Assembly: GCA_037954665.1 (NCBI GenBank)
Contig: JBBMOL010000134.1
Coordinates: 682,001 to 746,000, forward strand
Origin: Laguncularia racemosa
Taxonomy: Eukaryota > Streptophyta > Magnoliopsida > Myrtales > Combretaceae
Direction: 5' to 3'
Length of the DNA: 64,000 nucleotides
Positions 45,322-59,254 of the stretch are shown piece after piece (within the stretch, counting starts at the first letter, position 1; every line of letters begins with the position of its first letter). The notes under the pieces are model-generated. The model saw only the letters and a list, made by a program, of their open reading frames with translations, had not been told where the DNA came from and searched no databases. The translations under genes and the position numbers were made by a program.

Positions 45322-47880
45322 CATTAGAGTTTTCTTGTGAGCATTGACAGCTTTTTGAAATAAGTATAAAAATGTCTTTTATTTTCTTTTTTCTCATTTT
45401 TGCCCAAAAGTATGGAAATTAGTTGGAAGTGAAAGAAATAGGTATATATAGCAGGGAATTTTGTTTTTAATACATTAAGCGAAAATAAATTAAAATGGAT
45501 TGAAATTGGTCGGGTTTAAAAACTTTTTTTAATTTGAATGATCAAATATGTTATTCATATTAATTATCCACCACCTTCAAATAGAAAATTGTTCATTTTA
45601 ATTTAATTTTAGGGTAGTAAGTAGTGGTAACCCAATAACAGATATGAAATGCTCACTCAGCACATTACTGAGAGTTCATGTGCGACACGCTTTAGGTAAT
45701 AGGTCTCACCGATAACTGCAAACAATAGTGGACATTCGTCATAGCTATTCTCCTATTGTTTTGTTTTTCTTTTTTCTTTTTTCTTTTTTTATTTTGGATT
45801 TTTCAATTTATATCTAAATTGTATTAATATAAACATTAATTTTTTAAGCTTTGTTTAATATGCCAAGTGAATTCTTCGTGTTAAGAAAAATAATAAAGAA
45901 TTGGAATTAACCTTGGTAGTTGTAACACTCGAAATGCTTAAAAGTGTAACGCAATTTTTCAATAATAAAAACAGGAGAACTCATTTATTGACCATCTAGA
46001 TTCCCGAGTCGTGTTATGGTGGACATCGTTTCAAACGTTAACATCCAATATCTTGGTGCTATACGCCCATTGTCAAAAGCCGTCCATGGAAACCCTGGCG
46101 ACGTCCATGTCCAACAACTTCGTCCCGACAACCGAAACCATTTTTTATAAATTTCTCCGAAGCTTTGAACTGTACTCTTCTGACCCAGGACTGTTATTGA
46201 TGGGATTAGAATATCTGTAATATTACCTTTATTCACGCTGGAATTTGACTTCCTCTTCCTTCTCCTTCATTTCCCACACGCAAAAGACGCCAGCCCAGTG
46301 CCTGTTTTGGCATCAAAGAATTCCAGCACGGGACCACGCCAATTTGCTTAAGGCGCTATGACCCTCGTTCCCCTTGAAAGCGTTCGCATGGGCGCACCAT
46401 AAAAGGATACCGTATGCTTTTGCAATTACAGATAGAACATTTAGTGAAAGTAGCAAGAATGGAGTGTAAGTGATTGGATAGTTATTGAAACTGGTGGGGA
46501 TGGAGCATATGGCATATTCAAAGAAAATTATATTGGAAGTATTAGGTACTTGCTTGAAATATTGGATGGTTATTGAAAGTGATGCCTAGGAAATAGATTC
46601 TCTAAATTTAATGATTATATGAGCTATTAGTTTACTTAAAAAATATTAAAATGTTTTGATAACGTAACTATATAAGACATCAATGGCAAGATTTTCCATT
46701 TAATAGATTTCACCTGTATCATATATATTCGTTAAAAATAATAATAAATATGATCGATTAGTAATGGCAGACATGATGTAAACACATTTTCCATGAAGCA
46801 AATACATTAAACATCATGCACATCTCTTGCATAGAAGAAAGGGTCAAATTGCACTTCTTGGAATCATACTATGTATAGATAGATCTTCTTTACTTTTAGG
46901 GACACGCATGCAAGTGTATATTCCTCTATTGTGTGTGCATGTCTGCATGTAGGAGGGGTGCTGTAGTAGTAGAAACGATACATCCTCGATATTGGTTTAT
47001 AAAAAAATATAAAATAATCTTATGAAAAAGTTCAAAGTTTAGTTGCTTATTATCTTGAAACTTTGAATAACGATTAAAAATAAAACTTTTAAAATTTAAA
47101 TTATAATTTATATGTAATTATCTTATCATTAACTTATTTTCTTTAAGGGTTGATTCGGTGATTTTATATGTTATATCAAAATTCTACCTCCAATCAAGTT
47201 ATCACGCTTTGAAACCTAGGATGCGATTGCTTATCAGGTGTCCTTGTTAGCTTGTAAGGGCACGAAAAGCTTGAAAATCTAAAATACTCTCTGGTTCTTT
47301 TCGTCCATAAACTCTTATTTACTTGAAAAATCCTAAAATAAGTTCTTGAAAACTAGGGTGAACTGTCAAACTTAATAAAAAATTACTTTACCAATTAAGT
47401 GGTTGTACAGTGGAGGCAATAAACATAAACAAACCCACCACTGTAATTAAAACAAGAGCTAAAGCTAATTTAATAAGTTTCTATTTGTGGATCTTCTAAG
47501 AGTTTGTTTATTTGTCAATCTACAGTAGGAATTGTAATTACAACATGGATTTAACATTTTAGAGCCTCTAGGGTTTTGTCGTTTCACTGAATTTTAGAAT
47601 TGAAATTGTACAGAAAATTTTGTTTGGGGCTTACATGGCGTGACCTTGGAGTGCTCCTCCCTCTTATCATAGCCCTTGTTGAGGTAAATTGTGAGGGACG
47701 TCTTAAGATCCTATTTATAGTGTTTAGGGTGGGTTTATAATTTGTTTCCATTTTATGGTAGTTTTAAGGCATCATTAGAAATTATATTAACCGAGGTTGA
47801 AACAAAATTCTACTTCTCCTAATTTAAGTCAACTAATATATTTTTCGTTTTAATTGGAAGCATATTTATTTTTATTTATG
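45322..47880. other. Intergenic stretch
   Basis: AT-rich. 45985-46330 is less AT-rich and has overlapping open frames on both strands of 69-83 codons. I recognise neither product, and none has a convincing gene context. Nothing else is assignable. Confidence 0.35.
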
Positions 47881-47905
47881 GCATTACACGTGTATATAAC
47901 TATAA

Positions 47906-47906
47906 G

Positions 47907-47937
<31 letters not shown>
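47906..47937. repeat. (TA)n and (GTTA)n microsatellites
   Basis: A run of alternating t and a is directly followed by gttagttagttaga. Confidence 0.8.
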
Positions 47938-47939
47938 AT

Positions 47940-50900
47940 ATTAGCATATGTATATGCCTATGAATTTGAATAAAGACAATTAAACGGGGAGAAAGTTCAG
48001 TGAAAAGGTGTACCTTTACCGATAAATAGCGTTTGCTTCTGATTAAACACACAGTAGAAGGATTTCCAAATTTTAACTTCGAAGCGGCCAGATTTTTAGA
48101 GCGCTTACACCTCACCGGGACATGGGACCGTGGCCCGATCTAACCTATCCCCAGTCGACGAGTTACCGGTAATCAAATTAACAAATCGGGACTGGCCCGG
48201 TCTAGATTGGTTCCATGCCGAGTCCTTGGACTTGGGATTCTGACGGGTTTGGTTCATGGTTTCTTAGACTTGTCGGGCCATTTTTTTTTCTTTTTTTCTT
48301 TACGTGTTTCGCAAGTTTCCCTTGTTATATTTAGGAGTACGTAAATAACACAAATTGATGATTAATTGAATATTTTCTCATTCAAGTGGATTAATGGACG
48401 ATTTTTCCCTTGGCGAAGAAAAACTTGTACACGAAATACTACTATCTTTACAATATGGGAAAAAAGAAAAGTAGTACTATAACCATTACGTAAAATAATA
48501 ACAAAGGAAAACAATAACAAAACCACTAAAATATAGAAGTGCGAAGTGAAGTCAACTTTATGTTAAAATGCTTGTTGTCTTCCTCTTTCTCTAATCCTTG
48601 ACCTTGATAATCTGCCAGAACATCTCACAATTAAATAAATAAATAAATAAAAGACAATAAAAGTGGTACTAGAAAAAGATATGTTAACACCTATTGCAAT
48701 ACCCATGCTGTAAAATAGTTGTAAAATTTAAGAATATATGACAAATATTAACATAAGAGACATACTAAAGGTAAGAGGAAAAATAGTCACAAACACTTTG
48801 AGAAGAGCTATGTAATATAGCCTCGTATATACTTGTGTATATATTTAATGACATTTTTTTTATTGTTTATTAGCAAGCCTAGCCTTAGATTTGGTGAGTC
48901 CAAGGTTGGGTCAAAATACACCCTTACATGTTGAACCTAGGTCATGGACCTATGAGACTGATTGTGATCGAGGCATGTGCCTAAGCCATCAGTGCCCATC
49001 TAAGTTCATCTTCTAAGATCCATCTTCGAGGGAGTAAAAAGTAAGTATAACACTCAATCACTTATCTTTAACACCATGTTCTATTGAAAGTATGGCACAA
49101 GAAAGACAAACTTACACACAAAAAAAGAGCCTTGCATAGTGCATGTGTGAGCACTTTCTTATATGTCATTGTATCCATGGAGGGTTTGCTAAAATTAGAT
49201 ACTCTACAATGTAGGCTTTTTTTTTATCACTTTAAGGGAGCCGAGTCATACGATATTGTCCTTTGAGTGTTGAATATTGTTGTTATTTGATTCTATGAGA
49301 AGTGCTTCTAACCTACATGAGATAGAAAAAGAGAGCTTTGGGGGTGTTAGAATTGATTATGTCATAATCATTTCAAAGCTTGAGTCAATGTTTAGAGGAT
49401 TAGAGTAACAAGAGAGAGTTTGCAAGTAATAAAATATAAATCCTTAAGCTAAAAACCTAAGTTGTATTTATAAAGAGGTAGATGAGCTGGATAAGAAAGG
49501 CAGTTAATACTTCATGCAATCGAAAGCGGAGTTGTACTTATGGATTTGATCAAGCCAGGACTAAGGTTGTGGAAATTTTCCCTCATAAACCCGTCAAGAA
49601 GAGAGATTTAGGAATTTCAGACTCTACTGCGATGGAGAGTCCCTCAATATACGATTGAAGAAAGCAACTTCTTGCCATGATTTGGTACAGTTTGAATCCC
49701 GGAAGAGTTATTTTTTCCATTAGCTAAACTCTTTCTTACCCTGCCTTTTGACTCTTATTTTGTTTGCACACAATCAACGGAGGCCTCCTCAACATATGTT
49801 GCAACGTCTTCAATAGCATGCTCTTACTTGTCTTCCCTTTTATATGTCATGAGATTTCTTTTTTGACTTCAACATTTATGGAGAAGAATCAAGTAAATTA
49901 CAAAGCTATTGATTTCTCTTATTTATTGAACTCTTTTCACCTATCTTTATTTGAATTGTAGATCAAACCAGTTAACCTGAACTTGATGGAGCCAACTCTA
50001 GTCTAAAAGCCTAAGTCTTTAGTTACTCATCAATGCTAAGCAAGCCAACTTCAATATGAAAGTATTTAAAATAACCTATCAACAAACATAAAAATTTAAG
50101 TCCTTTTTGAAAGCCAATAAGCAAAGCCTGCTCAAATTAGTCAAATACATAGGTGTGAGCCTCCCTCGTCTTAAATTTTTAAATTTCTTGTTAATTCCTA
50201 ATACAAAAGGAGGAAAGAAAAATTACGTGACATATGTGATGTGTATATATATGTATATATATTTCCGTCGTAGCACCATATGATGTGATCGTCAAGATAA
50301 ACTAAGTTTGCCGGCTCCTCAAAGTAAAATAATTCATTTTACAATGATTAATGTCGTTATCGTTCTTATTCCTTCTTTCCATAAAATCGTGTAGTGTTCA
50401 CACCGAAAGGATACTACCTCCATCTACATTTGTTGAATGTCTAGTTTTCAAGTCTGGTAGATATATATATATATATATATATATATAACAAAGACACCAT
50501 AAATAAATACCAAATAGAAAATCTTGGGTATAAACACATTATAATAGGTCTTATAACTACTATTAATTGATAAATTTTTATTGTAAAAAAAGTTACATCA
50601 ATCAAATCAATCAAAATAAGAAAACTTATAAAAAAAGGATTAAGGGTATGAAAATTCAATTAGATAGACTAGGTGCATTCCTTTAAAAGTTAAATTATCT
50701 CACCTATAAAATGGTTTCTCTTATATGAACATAACCCATTTAATTCATAAGTATAAAAAAATCTCATAGAAGAGATGACATAATCCCATATAAGGGGTGA
50801 CAATAAAAAGAAAAGGAAAAATAATGAAAATATAAAATGAAACTGCCTCTTAAAAAAATTATTGAAAAACAAATATCTAGATTGCCATGATTTCTTTAAA

Positions 50901-53900
50901 TTCATTGGATCTATAGAAGCAAACTTATGGTGGTGGAATTGTGACAGATTGATGGTGGTGATAATGGTAGCAAAAAAACAAGATATGAAAAAATCTATTC
51001 AACAAAAGAGTGGGAATCCATAAATGCTGATATGTCTCTATAGTTTTGGATTAGTAAAGGAAGGAAAGGGTAGGGGATTTAAAAGGATGGGTAGAGGGTT
51101 TCTTAAGGAGATTTTATGTATCTAAAAGAGAATTAAAAAAAAAAAAGATTTGTATACCATAAAAGCTAGGAGGACACACATCAACAATGCACATACCCAC
51201 CATAGATGAGGGGGTCAAGTGGTAAGGTGTGTGTAGCACAAGTGTCACACTTCACGTGGCATTAGAAGAGTCACATGGAACTAATACTTTGAGATGACTT
51301 AGAGAGAAAATATAGGATGGAGGAAATGATAGTCTTGGATTTAGATGCACAAGTAATAGGTGGAAGAGTTAGAGTATATAAACCCTTGTTAAAATTAATC
51401 ATTCTCATGATAGATCCTTTCTAAGCTCATTTTCAACCTAAGATTGTGGAGTATTTTTTTTAAGCATGTAAGCCTACTTGAAAAAGGTTGAAAGTAAATT
51501 GATTGGATAAATGACCCATATTTCAAGCATATTATATCAAATCTTTCTATGTTATCCTAAATCTATGAACTTAACGCTATGAATCGTGTCACTAAACTAA
51601 GAATGAAGTCTAAATTGTTGCTAGACTTGAAGCTCAAAACTCTATAAATCCACTTTAGCCTATACACCCATAAATAAAAGACTTCAAAGTTGCTTAATTT
51701 GTTTTAGTTTAAAAAAAAAATAGATATGCTGAGGTGGACATAGTTGGAAGCACTAGCAAAATAATATACTTTTATGTTAAGGAGTTAGGATAGAAGCATA
51801 CCAAATTTTATTATTTGAAGATACAGAGCCCATGTAAGGTTTAAATAACAAAACTAAAGTTCGGACCCCACCATCATTTTTACCCTAAATATTTGGTTGA
51901 GGATGCAACAAGAAGTAGGTAGGTTCATCAAATGGGCGTTAAATCCATTAACATTATGGCTTTCACCATTTTTTACATAAAATATGTGGTTGCTTGATTT
52001 TAAATCAATTTGATTCCAATTTTACTATGTTGAAACCAAGATACGAAAGGTTGTAAGTTAAGTTGATGCTTAAATTCTAAGCCTTACATACATTGTCAAC
52101 TTCATTCATGCTTAAATTTTAAGCTTTACATACATTGTTTGTCTAGTATAAGTCTGAAACCAGCTATCTTTTTTTTTTTTTTTTGAAAAGATATAAAATT
52201 AATTTTTAATCTTTGGTTACTTTTTCATTTCAACTTTTAATTTATTTTTCTTTTCTCATTATATATTTATCTTTAGATTATTTATAAAATATAAATAGAT
52301 CTCCTAAACTCTCAAAATATTTTATCTCTATTAACTTTAAAAATATACCAACAATCCTCTAACTAATGCTAAAACCCAAAACTATCATTATGATGATCAT
52401 AATCAATTGATAATTTTAAAATTTTAGTGATAATTTTGATCATATATACACATTTTTAAAATTTATAAAAAGTAAAATCATACTTTAAGAGTTACGTAGT
52501 TTGTCCACACTTGTTCAAAAGCTCATAGAATATATTTGCATTTTGCATTTTTTTTTTCTGGTCCTTTTTGCATTTCGATCTTTTGAGAATAGACAAAACA
52601 AATTCTAACTTAACTTTGTTAAATATTCCGGTAAAGAGATGACATCCGTTACATTCTTATTATAGTGCAATTAATATATTAAGCTCTTTTAAATACATTT
52701 AATTAAATTATATGATAAAAAATTACAGAAATCAGAAAAAAAGCAAACTAGGATTAAAAATAAAAAATAAAAAAACCCTAAGTGCCCTGACCTTATGTAG
52801 CCATGCCACCACTTAAAAGCTAAAGGATTGGCGAGTAGCAAGACAAAAAAAAAAAAAAAATCCACTTATTTTTTTACTATGCACAGGACTACGTAAGTGA
52901 TGGCCAATTGGCCATTGACTTTGGATGGCAGGTCGTTCATGGGCAGTGGTGATCTTTTCCCTTTTTTATGTAATTTTTTCTTTTTAATTTTTATTATATA
53001 ATTAAATCAAATGTAAAGATTAATATAAATATATCTCTTTATATTTATTTATGTATATAACTATTTATTATCAACTATTTAAACCTCTAAATCTTTAAGA
53101 CATACACATTAGATTTTCATAAGACCATATAACCCTTGTAATAATAATTAAAATTAAAATTAAATTATATAAAACCACAGAAAAAAAAAAGAAAAAACTC
53201 TACTTTATTTTTAGTATTTCTTTATTGTCAATATTATTTTTATTTTTATTTTTTAGATAAAATAATCATATAGGATTTGAAAACATATTTTTTAAGATTT
53301 AGAACATAAACAGTTAGATCTCAAGGATATAGAGGCTAAACATACATATGATAAATATAAGGGGTGTATTCTCAATTCATCTTAAATTTGTAGAAAATGC
53401 ACATTATTGGTGCATAAAAGAATAAGTACAATAATTATATATAACTTTTCTCCCAATTTTCTATATATAATAATGTAACTTCTCTTCCACTTCTATGTAA
53501 TTATAACATCTATCCTATTGTAATTTCCCATCGAATTATAATATGTCTATTATTCATTCATGTGTTTATTTATTTATCATATTACTTTAATATTTTCAAC
53601 TATGTGAAACACTAAAATCACCTTATTCACTCCAATGTTTTAGATGTAAGACACATAAAGTTAGTAATATGCTATATTCGTGCATTAAGGATAGGTGGGA
53701 GAAAAAAATTGGGAATGTGGGGTTAGTTTAGTAATAATATTTTGGGTAGTGGGAATCATTTGACGTAAATCATGCAGGAGTTACCTATAAAATGGGGGAA
53801 AATTAATATTTTGCTCGTTTAAAACACTAAAAGACCTTAAGGGGTTTCCTATTATAAATATCTAATAGAGCAATAAAAACTAATTTCACGACAAGAGTCA

Positions 53901-54500
53901 ACAACTGTTATTTTCCTCTTACATATAAAATTTGAATCGAAATAAAATATGGTATTAGCCGAAATGGAAATAAATAAATAAAAACATGGCACATTCCTTT
54001 TAAATTCCATGTGTAATACGCCCTATTAATTATCTTCCATTTACACTAGCAATTACGTGTCACGTCATGTGATGAAAATTCAAAGCTTCTCGATGGCCTC
54101 CTCATTACCATCAATTTCTTGATCCTTCTTAGCGTGGCATAACACTAAATATGTGAAGCTCCGTAAATTAATCTCGATATATTTTTTAACAGATTACCAA
54201 GAAATCTCGAAAAGGACACGCCCCATAAGACAAAAACAAAATTAAAATTCTGATCCCTAAAAGGTTTGCTTTTGCTTCTGTTACCATTCATTTATTAGTC
54301 TGTACTTTTTAGTCATGCGGTTTGCTCGTTTGTTACTGTACGATGATGGTCAGTCCAAGTTCGTATGTTATGTTGCTTTCCATTTCAGTTTTAAGTCCTC
54401 CTCCTTTTCTGGTTTTTGTTAATCTTGCTATGTGCATGCATGTGCGCAATCCCAGGTTCTCTGTTGTTTTATAAATTAGGAGAAGAGTAGAAAAAAGAAA
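47940..54500. other. Long AT-rich intergenic region
   Basis: No gene could be supported in 6.5 kb. A GC-richer patch at 48100-48250 has no coding motif. 49490-49960 is moderately complex and has short open frames but no known domain. Most of 52150-54100 is A/T homopolymer-rich. The sequence near 51210-51260 (gagggggtcaagtggtaagg) resembles a tRNA-derived retroposon fragment but is too short to call. Confidence 0.35.
50460..50487. repeat. (AT)n microsatellite
   Basis: About fourteen AT dinucleotides. Confidence 0.9.
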
Positions 54501-54821
54501 GAACGGAAATCTTGTTTGCATCTTGTGTTGTGAATTGTTCCACTAGCTTTGATCATCTTGTATTGAAGAAGATTGGATATGTAGTTTTGGTCTACTTCGG
54601 ATATTCTATCAGGAAATTTGAAGTAAGTGGAAAAGTCGAAGTTCTTATTTTCTAGAAACTTATTATTTAGTGGAATTTTATTTTAGTTTTCTTGCTTTTC
54701 TGTCGCTTTGCACTGATTTCCTCAGTCATCAATCAAGGGAATTGTGGAAATTTTCCAAGCAATTTCCTTGAATTTCTCTAGAAGTTGATAATTATGTTAT
54801 TATGTTGTGTTTCAAATTAGG

Positions 54822-55025
54822 ATGTTGAAGTATCAGAGTCTTGCTTTCTTCTCTCTCAGTGAGTGTGGGGAGGAGAAGGGGTTTATTCTTAATTCTCCTT
54901 TACGGATTTCTAAATCTGCCTCGCTGCAGGTACTCAGAAGCCGGGTATGGCGGAACGACGAGTACATCCGGGTTGTGTTTATGCATCGAATCCATACCAT
55001 GAATGTGTTGAATCTTGCTTGTTAA
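54822..55025 (+). promoter_or_regulatory. Possible upstream ORF overlapping the PEARLI4 start
   Basis: An ATG at 54822 opens a 67-codon frame (MLKYQSLAFFSLSECGEEKG...) that runs past the PEARLI4 ATG at 54947 in another frame and stops at 55025. If this leader is in the mature transcript it would reduce translation of the main frame. The ATG follows a caaattag that could be a leader-intron acceptor, so inclusion is plausible but unproven. Confidence 0.35.
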
Positions 55026-56803
55026 AATTAGCCGAAAGAAAGAAAGACAACAAGTCTAAGAAGAAAAATCCAGGTTAGTTTTTCTTTTTCTTTTTCTTCC
55101 CCTTTTCAAATTTGTGATCCTATATAATCATCTTTACTTTTTGTAAACTTTGGTGATTTCAAAATCAAGCTTAGTTTAGTCTCTTGTGGAAAGCTACGGA
55201 GGATTCATTTCTTGTTCTGTTGTTGTGAATGATTCATCTCTGATTTCCCATGTCTAAGTAGCAACATCGGGTCATTTACCTATCAGTTCTTCCTGTAGAA
55301 AACCTACGGATCCCCAAGAGTTCACTGTGTCCTGGGAATTTCAGAACTTAACCTCGATCTATCTATCGGCATTTGTGTCAGCAAGATTTTGGGGTGTAAA
55401 TCTTTGCAAAGATTAGGGTAAAAAGATGGTAAATTTTACGTTTGTAATTCTACGTGATAAGCTATCTGATTTGACTGGAAATGAGCAGAGACAAATAGCA
55501 GAATCATCAAGTGCGCATATATTTTGCTCGTCTCGCGTTAGTGTTACATGAGACAGTTGCCTCCAAAGTATAATCACAAGCCTGCATTTAGTTGAATTTC
55601 TAATGATCTTTATGGATTAGGCAATTTAATCCGCATGAGGTTTCTAATCTATCAGGATAAATGGATAATGTTATTGATTGATTACAGTGGATCTAGCTAG
55701 CATATTGGACTGTTGACATTTTCTATATTATCATCACTGCAGGTTCTTTCATTCTGGTTATTCCGAAAAGGCTTAGTGGGAAGAAGAAGGGATCGGAGCC
55801 TGATGCTGAGCTGAAGCCTTCGAAAGAACTCAACGAAGATTTCCTAAAATCTTTTGACTTGCCCGACACTCAATTATCCTCAGAGCAATTTTCTTTCAAG
55901 AAAGTCAAGGAATGGGATGCTGAGCTCATGCTTCCGAAAAAGCTAACTCAAAAAAAGAATGTTCATGACCCATCCATCGACACGAAAAAGCATCAATCAC
56001 CTCAGGCCGAGCCTAAAAAGGACATGCCAAAGAAAAGTGTTAGCAGCAACCTGAATGAACCGAAAACAACCAATGACACTGACAAGGTTAGTAATTCATC
56101 TGATTTAGGTTCACTTCCCCTCAAGGACAAGAGTGAAGGCGGTCTAAAGGATCCCGAGTCTAAAAATTCCAGTATCACGGTGATCGACCACTCTTTTGAA
56201 GCAAGTGAAGATGAAGATCCCCAGTTGGTGATTCCTGTGACTAGTCTACGGGTTGGGAACTACAAAGTGAGGGGAAACCTTCTGCCCATTTTGCAGTCAA
56301 TTTTTGATAAATATGGAGACATAGCAGCAAGCAGCAAGTTGGAGTCGGCTGTCATGCGCTCATACTACTTGGAGTGCATTTGTTATGTCATTCAAGAGTT
56401 GCGATCCACATCCATTATGGAGCTGAAAAAGGCTAAAGTGAAGGAAATGTTGTCGATTGTCAAGGATTTGAAAGCTTCAGGAATCAACGTGGATTGGCTG
56501 CATGGTGCTGTCGACAAGATTGCTGAAGCTGTTGATCTCATGAAGAAGCAAAAGGGTGTTGAGAAAGCAAAGATCAACAGCGAGCATGAGAAGGAATTGG
56601 TCAAGAAAGAATTGGAGACTCGATTGGAAGGCGTAGCTGAGAAGGAAAGGGAACTTGCAGTTGCTAAGGCCCGAGTCGAGGAAACCCGAGCTCGTATGGC
56701 AGGGCTCGAGGAAAAATCTTCCTTGTTCGAGGAAACCATGGCATCTATTGTGTCTAAGGTTGGTCAGATTGACTGCAAAACTATGGTGGATCAGATACTT
56801 TAA
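54947..56803 (+). CDS. PEARLI4-family (phospholipase-like annotated) protein, two exons
   Basis: Exon 1 is 54947-55073, the phase-1 intron 55074-55742 (GT...AG), and exon 2 55743-56803, giving 395 residues in one frame. The N-terminus MAERRVHPGCVYASNPYHEC carries the NPYHEC box typical of this plant family and is followed by a Lys-rich stretch. Residues about 45-175 are charged and probably disordered. The PEARLI4 domain starts at VGNYKVRGNLLPILQSIFDK and continues through DIAASSKLESAVMRSYYLE, YVIQELRSTSIMELKKAKV and INVDWLHGAVDKI. It passes into a coiled coil (EHEKELVKKELETRLEGVAE... to about residue 375). Family members are often labelled phospholipase-like, but I see no lipase motif, so the biochemical role is unknown. 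No membrane segment or signal peptide. The gene appears intact. Confidence 0.9.
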
Positions 56804-57806
56804 TGCAAAATCCAAGATTTTCTGAGTTATTTGAAGGCCACAGAGGCCAAATACTTGGATATAGTAAGGTGTATATGTGTCGGAATGCAATACTTATCGA
56901 TCTAATGGCTTCCAAATGTCTGGAGCATCCATTACTAGTCTAGGTCTACTTGATTCCTTGCACTAGTTCTGCTCTTAATTATGTAGTGATGCATATAGAT
57001 AGACTGAAGTTTAGAAGTGGTAGTAGTGTTGATTAAAGGAAACGTGTTTTTTTTTTTTTTATGTACTTGTGTTTCAGGGTAAATGATGGCCTTTTATATA
57101 TTCATTTTTTTAAATAAAAAATGAATGATATATATCGGTTTATTACATATCGTAATCAATAAATAAATACAAATATAAAGTCGGAAGATTCACATGATAA
57201 AGCGCACAAGTTGTAAATTTGTGGAGCTCATTAAATTGCAGAAAGAAGTGGCTTTCGTATACTTTCCTCACATGCATTGTCGTAAAGTGTGTTTTCTCAT
57301 CAACAAGTCAAGATGGTCGTTGCTTGCGTGGGAATTAGTAAGTTTCATATTTTTAAGTACTGTCTGTCAATCTTTTTCGATTATATACTATTATGTATAA
57401 AAAATCTTTAATACATATTTTTTCTTTTTTCTTTCTTTGTTTATACTTATAATATGTTGTTACAAAAGATACGAATAGCATCACTCGAAAAAACATTATA
57501 TTTTTTTGGAGGTGCATTTGAAGTATTAGATTTACGATTTTTTTTCACGTCAACTGTAGAGATGTATATGTTCGTGTTTCAATTGATCTCTTTGGATTTC
57601 AATATATATTCTTAAAGGTAATTTTAATTTTTTTTTATTATTTAGTAATAGTTTAATAAAGTATTTAAATTGGATTTTCAATACTCAGCGCACTTGATTT
57701 TTCATTTTCTTTTCTTTTTTTTTTGGCTACATATGTTTCATTTTATGGCCAGGAAAGGAAATCTAACTTATTCTATCTCATTCAAAAACTAATGATAATG
57801 CTATTA
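56804..57806. other. 3' flank of the PEARLI4 gene
   Basis: Probable 3' UTR to about 57110, with a candidate poly(A) signal aaataaaaaatgaatga near 57112. AT-rich after that, with no further gene. Confidence 0.4.
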
Positions 57807-58410
57807 CGCCATGGGAGGTTAGGGGCCTTCGGTCCCCTAAGTGTGACTAGTATTCTTGCACAAAAAATACTAATAAATGCACATATTACACTTATTTCGA
57901 GCTTATTCTTCATTAGGAGAATCTTCATGTAAATTTATCACAATCCCCTTTATGATTATAGAAATCAACATTCTTAATTGATTTTGGCTTGCCATGACTA
58001 TCATTAGAAGAGTGGTATCAGCTCTCGACTAATTTATTCACGGGGTGACTAAACCCTCATTCAGTATACTTTCGGGTTACGAACTTAAATATTGATATTT
58101 AAAAAAAAATTAAGTAAATATTATTTCGCACCTTTAAGCAAAATGTGTGAAGGCACAGACCTGGTTTGCGTCTTTAATTTTAATTTTTTTTAATCTTAAA
58201 ATTGCAAACCATATCTACATATTTGAAACTTATTTTAAGAATAATTATTTTGGATATAATATTTATATAATTTATTTTTAAAACTACAATATTTAAAAGT
58301 ATTACCCAAATACCTATACCGCTAGAACAAATTACCCTACCAATATCACTCACTACATTTTAAGCTCAAGTTGATCCTTTACTTCCATCTTGATGTCATG
58401 GACTATGACA
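57807..58410 (-). repeat. TRIM-like LTR1 with insertion
   Basis: The left end is degraded (cgccatggg for tgtcatggg). The right end ctatgaca at 58410 is intact. It is longer than the other two because of an AT-rich insert of about 200 bp. Confidence 0.65.
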
Positions 58411-58857
58411 TTCTCTTCTACCTAAATTCGTAATGCCCTCATCATGAAGCTAATTTTCAACAACTAACCTCAACTCACCTTCCCCATTGGTAAACTCCTC
58501 TAAGGTCTTTTTTGGCCAAGACTACAAACTTCCATGGTCCTTCTTTCGCCCTTACCCCTTCTTTTTGTCCTTGGAGATTTCCTCTTCTTGAGTTGCCTAA
58601 CGGTAGAACAGTCTCCTAATGTACTACTCCAACTGATTACTACCTTCCTTTACTGGTTACTAAACTCCTACTGTATTACTTGCAACGTAGCTACCTTCCA
58701 TTTCACAATGGTGTCTTCTTAGTGGCTCCTCCTCCTCTTGAACTTCTCCCACATGAATCCTTTTGTCAATAGGGCTACTTGCATGTAATTTTTTTCTTCA
58801 CTTTGGTAGCATTTAGTGGCTCAATTAAGCTTGGAATATTATAGCTCCGATACCACT

Positions 58858-59254
58858 TGTCATGGGGCTGAGGGTTCACCCCTCCTAGAGATCCTGTGTG
58901 GTGCTTAATCATTTCTTGATTTACATAATTATCTCATTTCTAGATGATGAGCTGGCCTTTCCTTCCCATTTTTCCAGAACTTATTCCAAACCAATTCTTC
59001 ATCAGGAGAGCCTACATTCGGCTTTGCTACAATCCCCCCTATGATTGTAAGGACCAACCTTCTCAACTGATTTCAACTTACTATGGCCATCATTAGAAAA
59101 GTGTCATTAGCTCCCGACTAGTTTGTTCACGAGTGGCTAAACCTACTTTCAAAGTACCCACATTCCTATAACAAACTACCTTGTCAATGCTACTCACTAC
59201 ATTTTAAGCTCAAGTTGATCCTACACTTCCCTCTTGATGTCATGGATCATGACA
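58858..59254 (-). repeat. TRIM-like LTR2 (best-preserved copy)
   Basis: 397 bp, TGTCATGGGG at the left and GATCATGACA at the right, with TG...CA ends. Outside its left edge the primer-binding site reads gctccgatacca (plus strand). Confidence 0.75.

Noticed and set aside
48100..48250. GC-richer patch as an exon
   Set aside because: Open frames are short and interrupted, with no splice-consistent extension and no motif.
56392..56890. Minus-strand frames of 115 and 137 codons over PEARLI4 exon 2
   Set aside because: Antisense of the coiled-coil coding sequence, with no independent motif.
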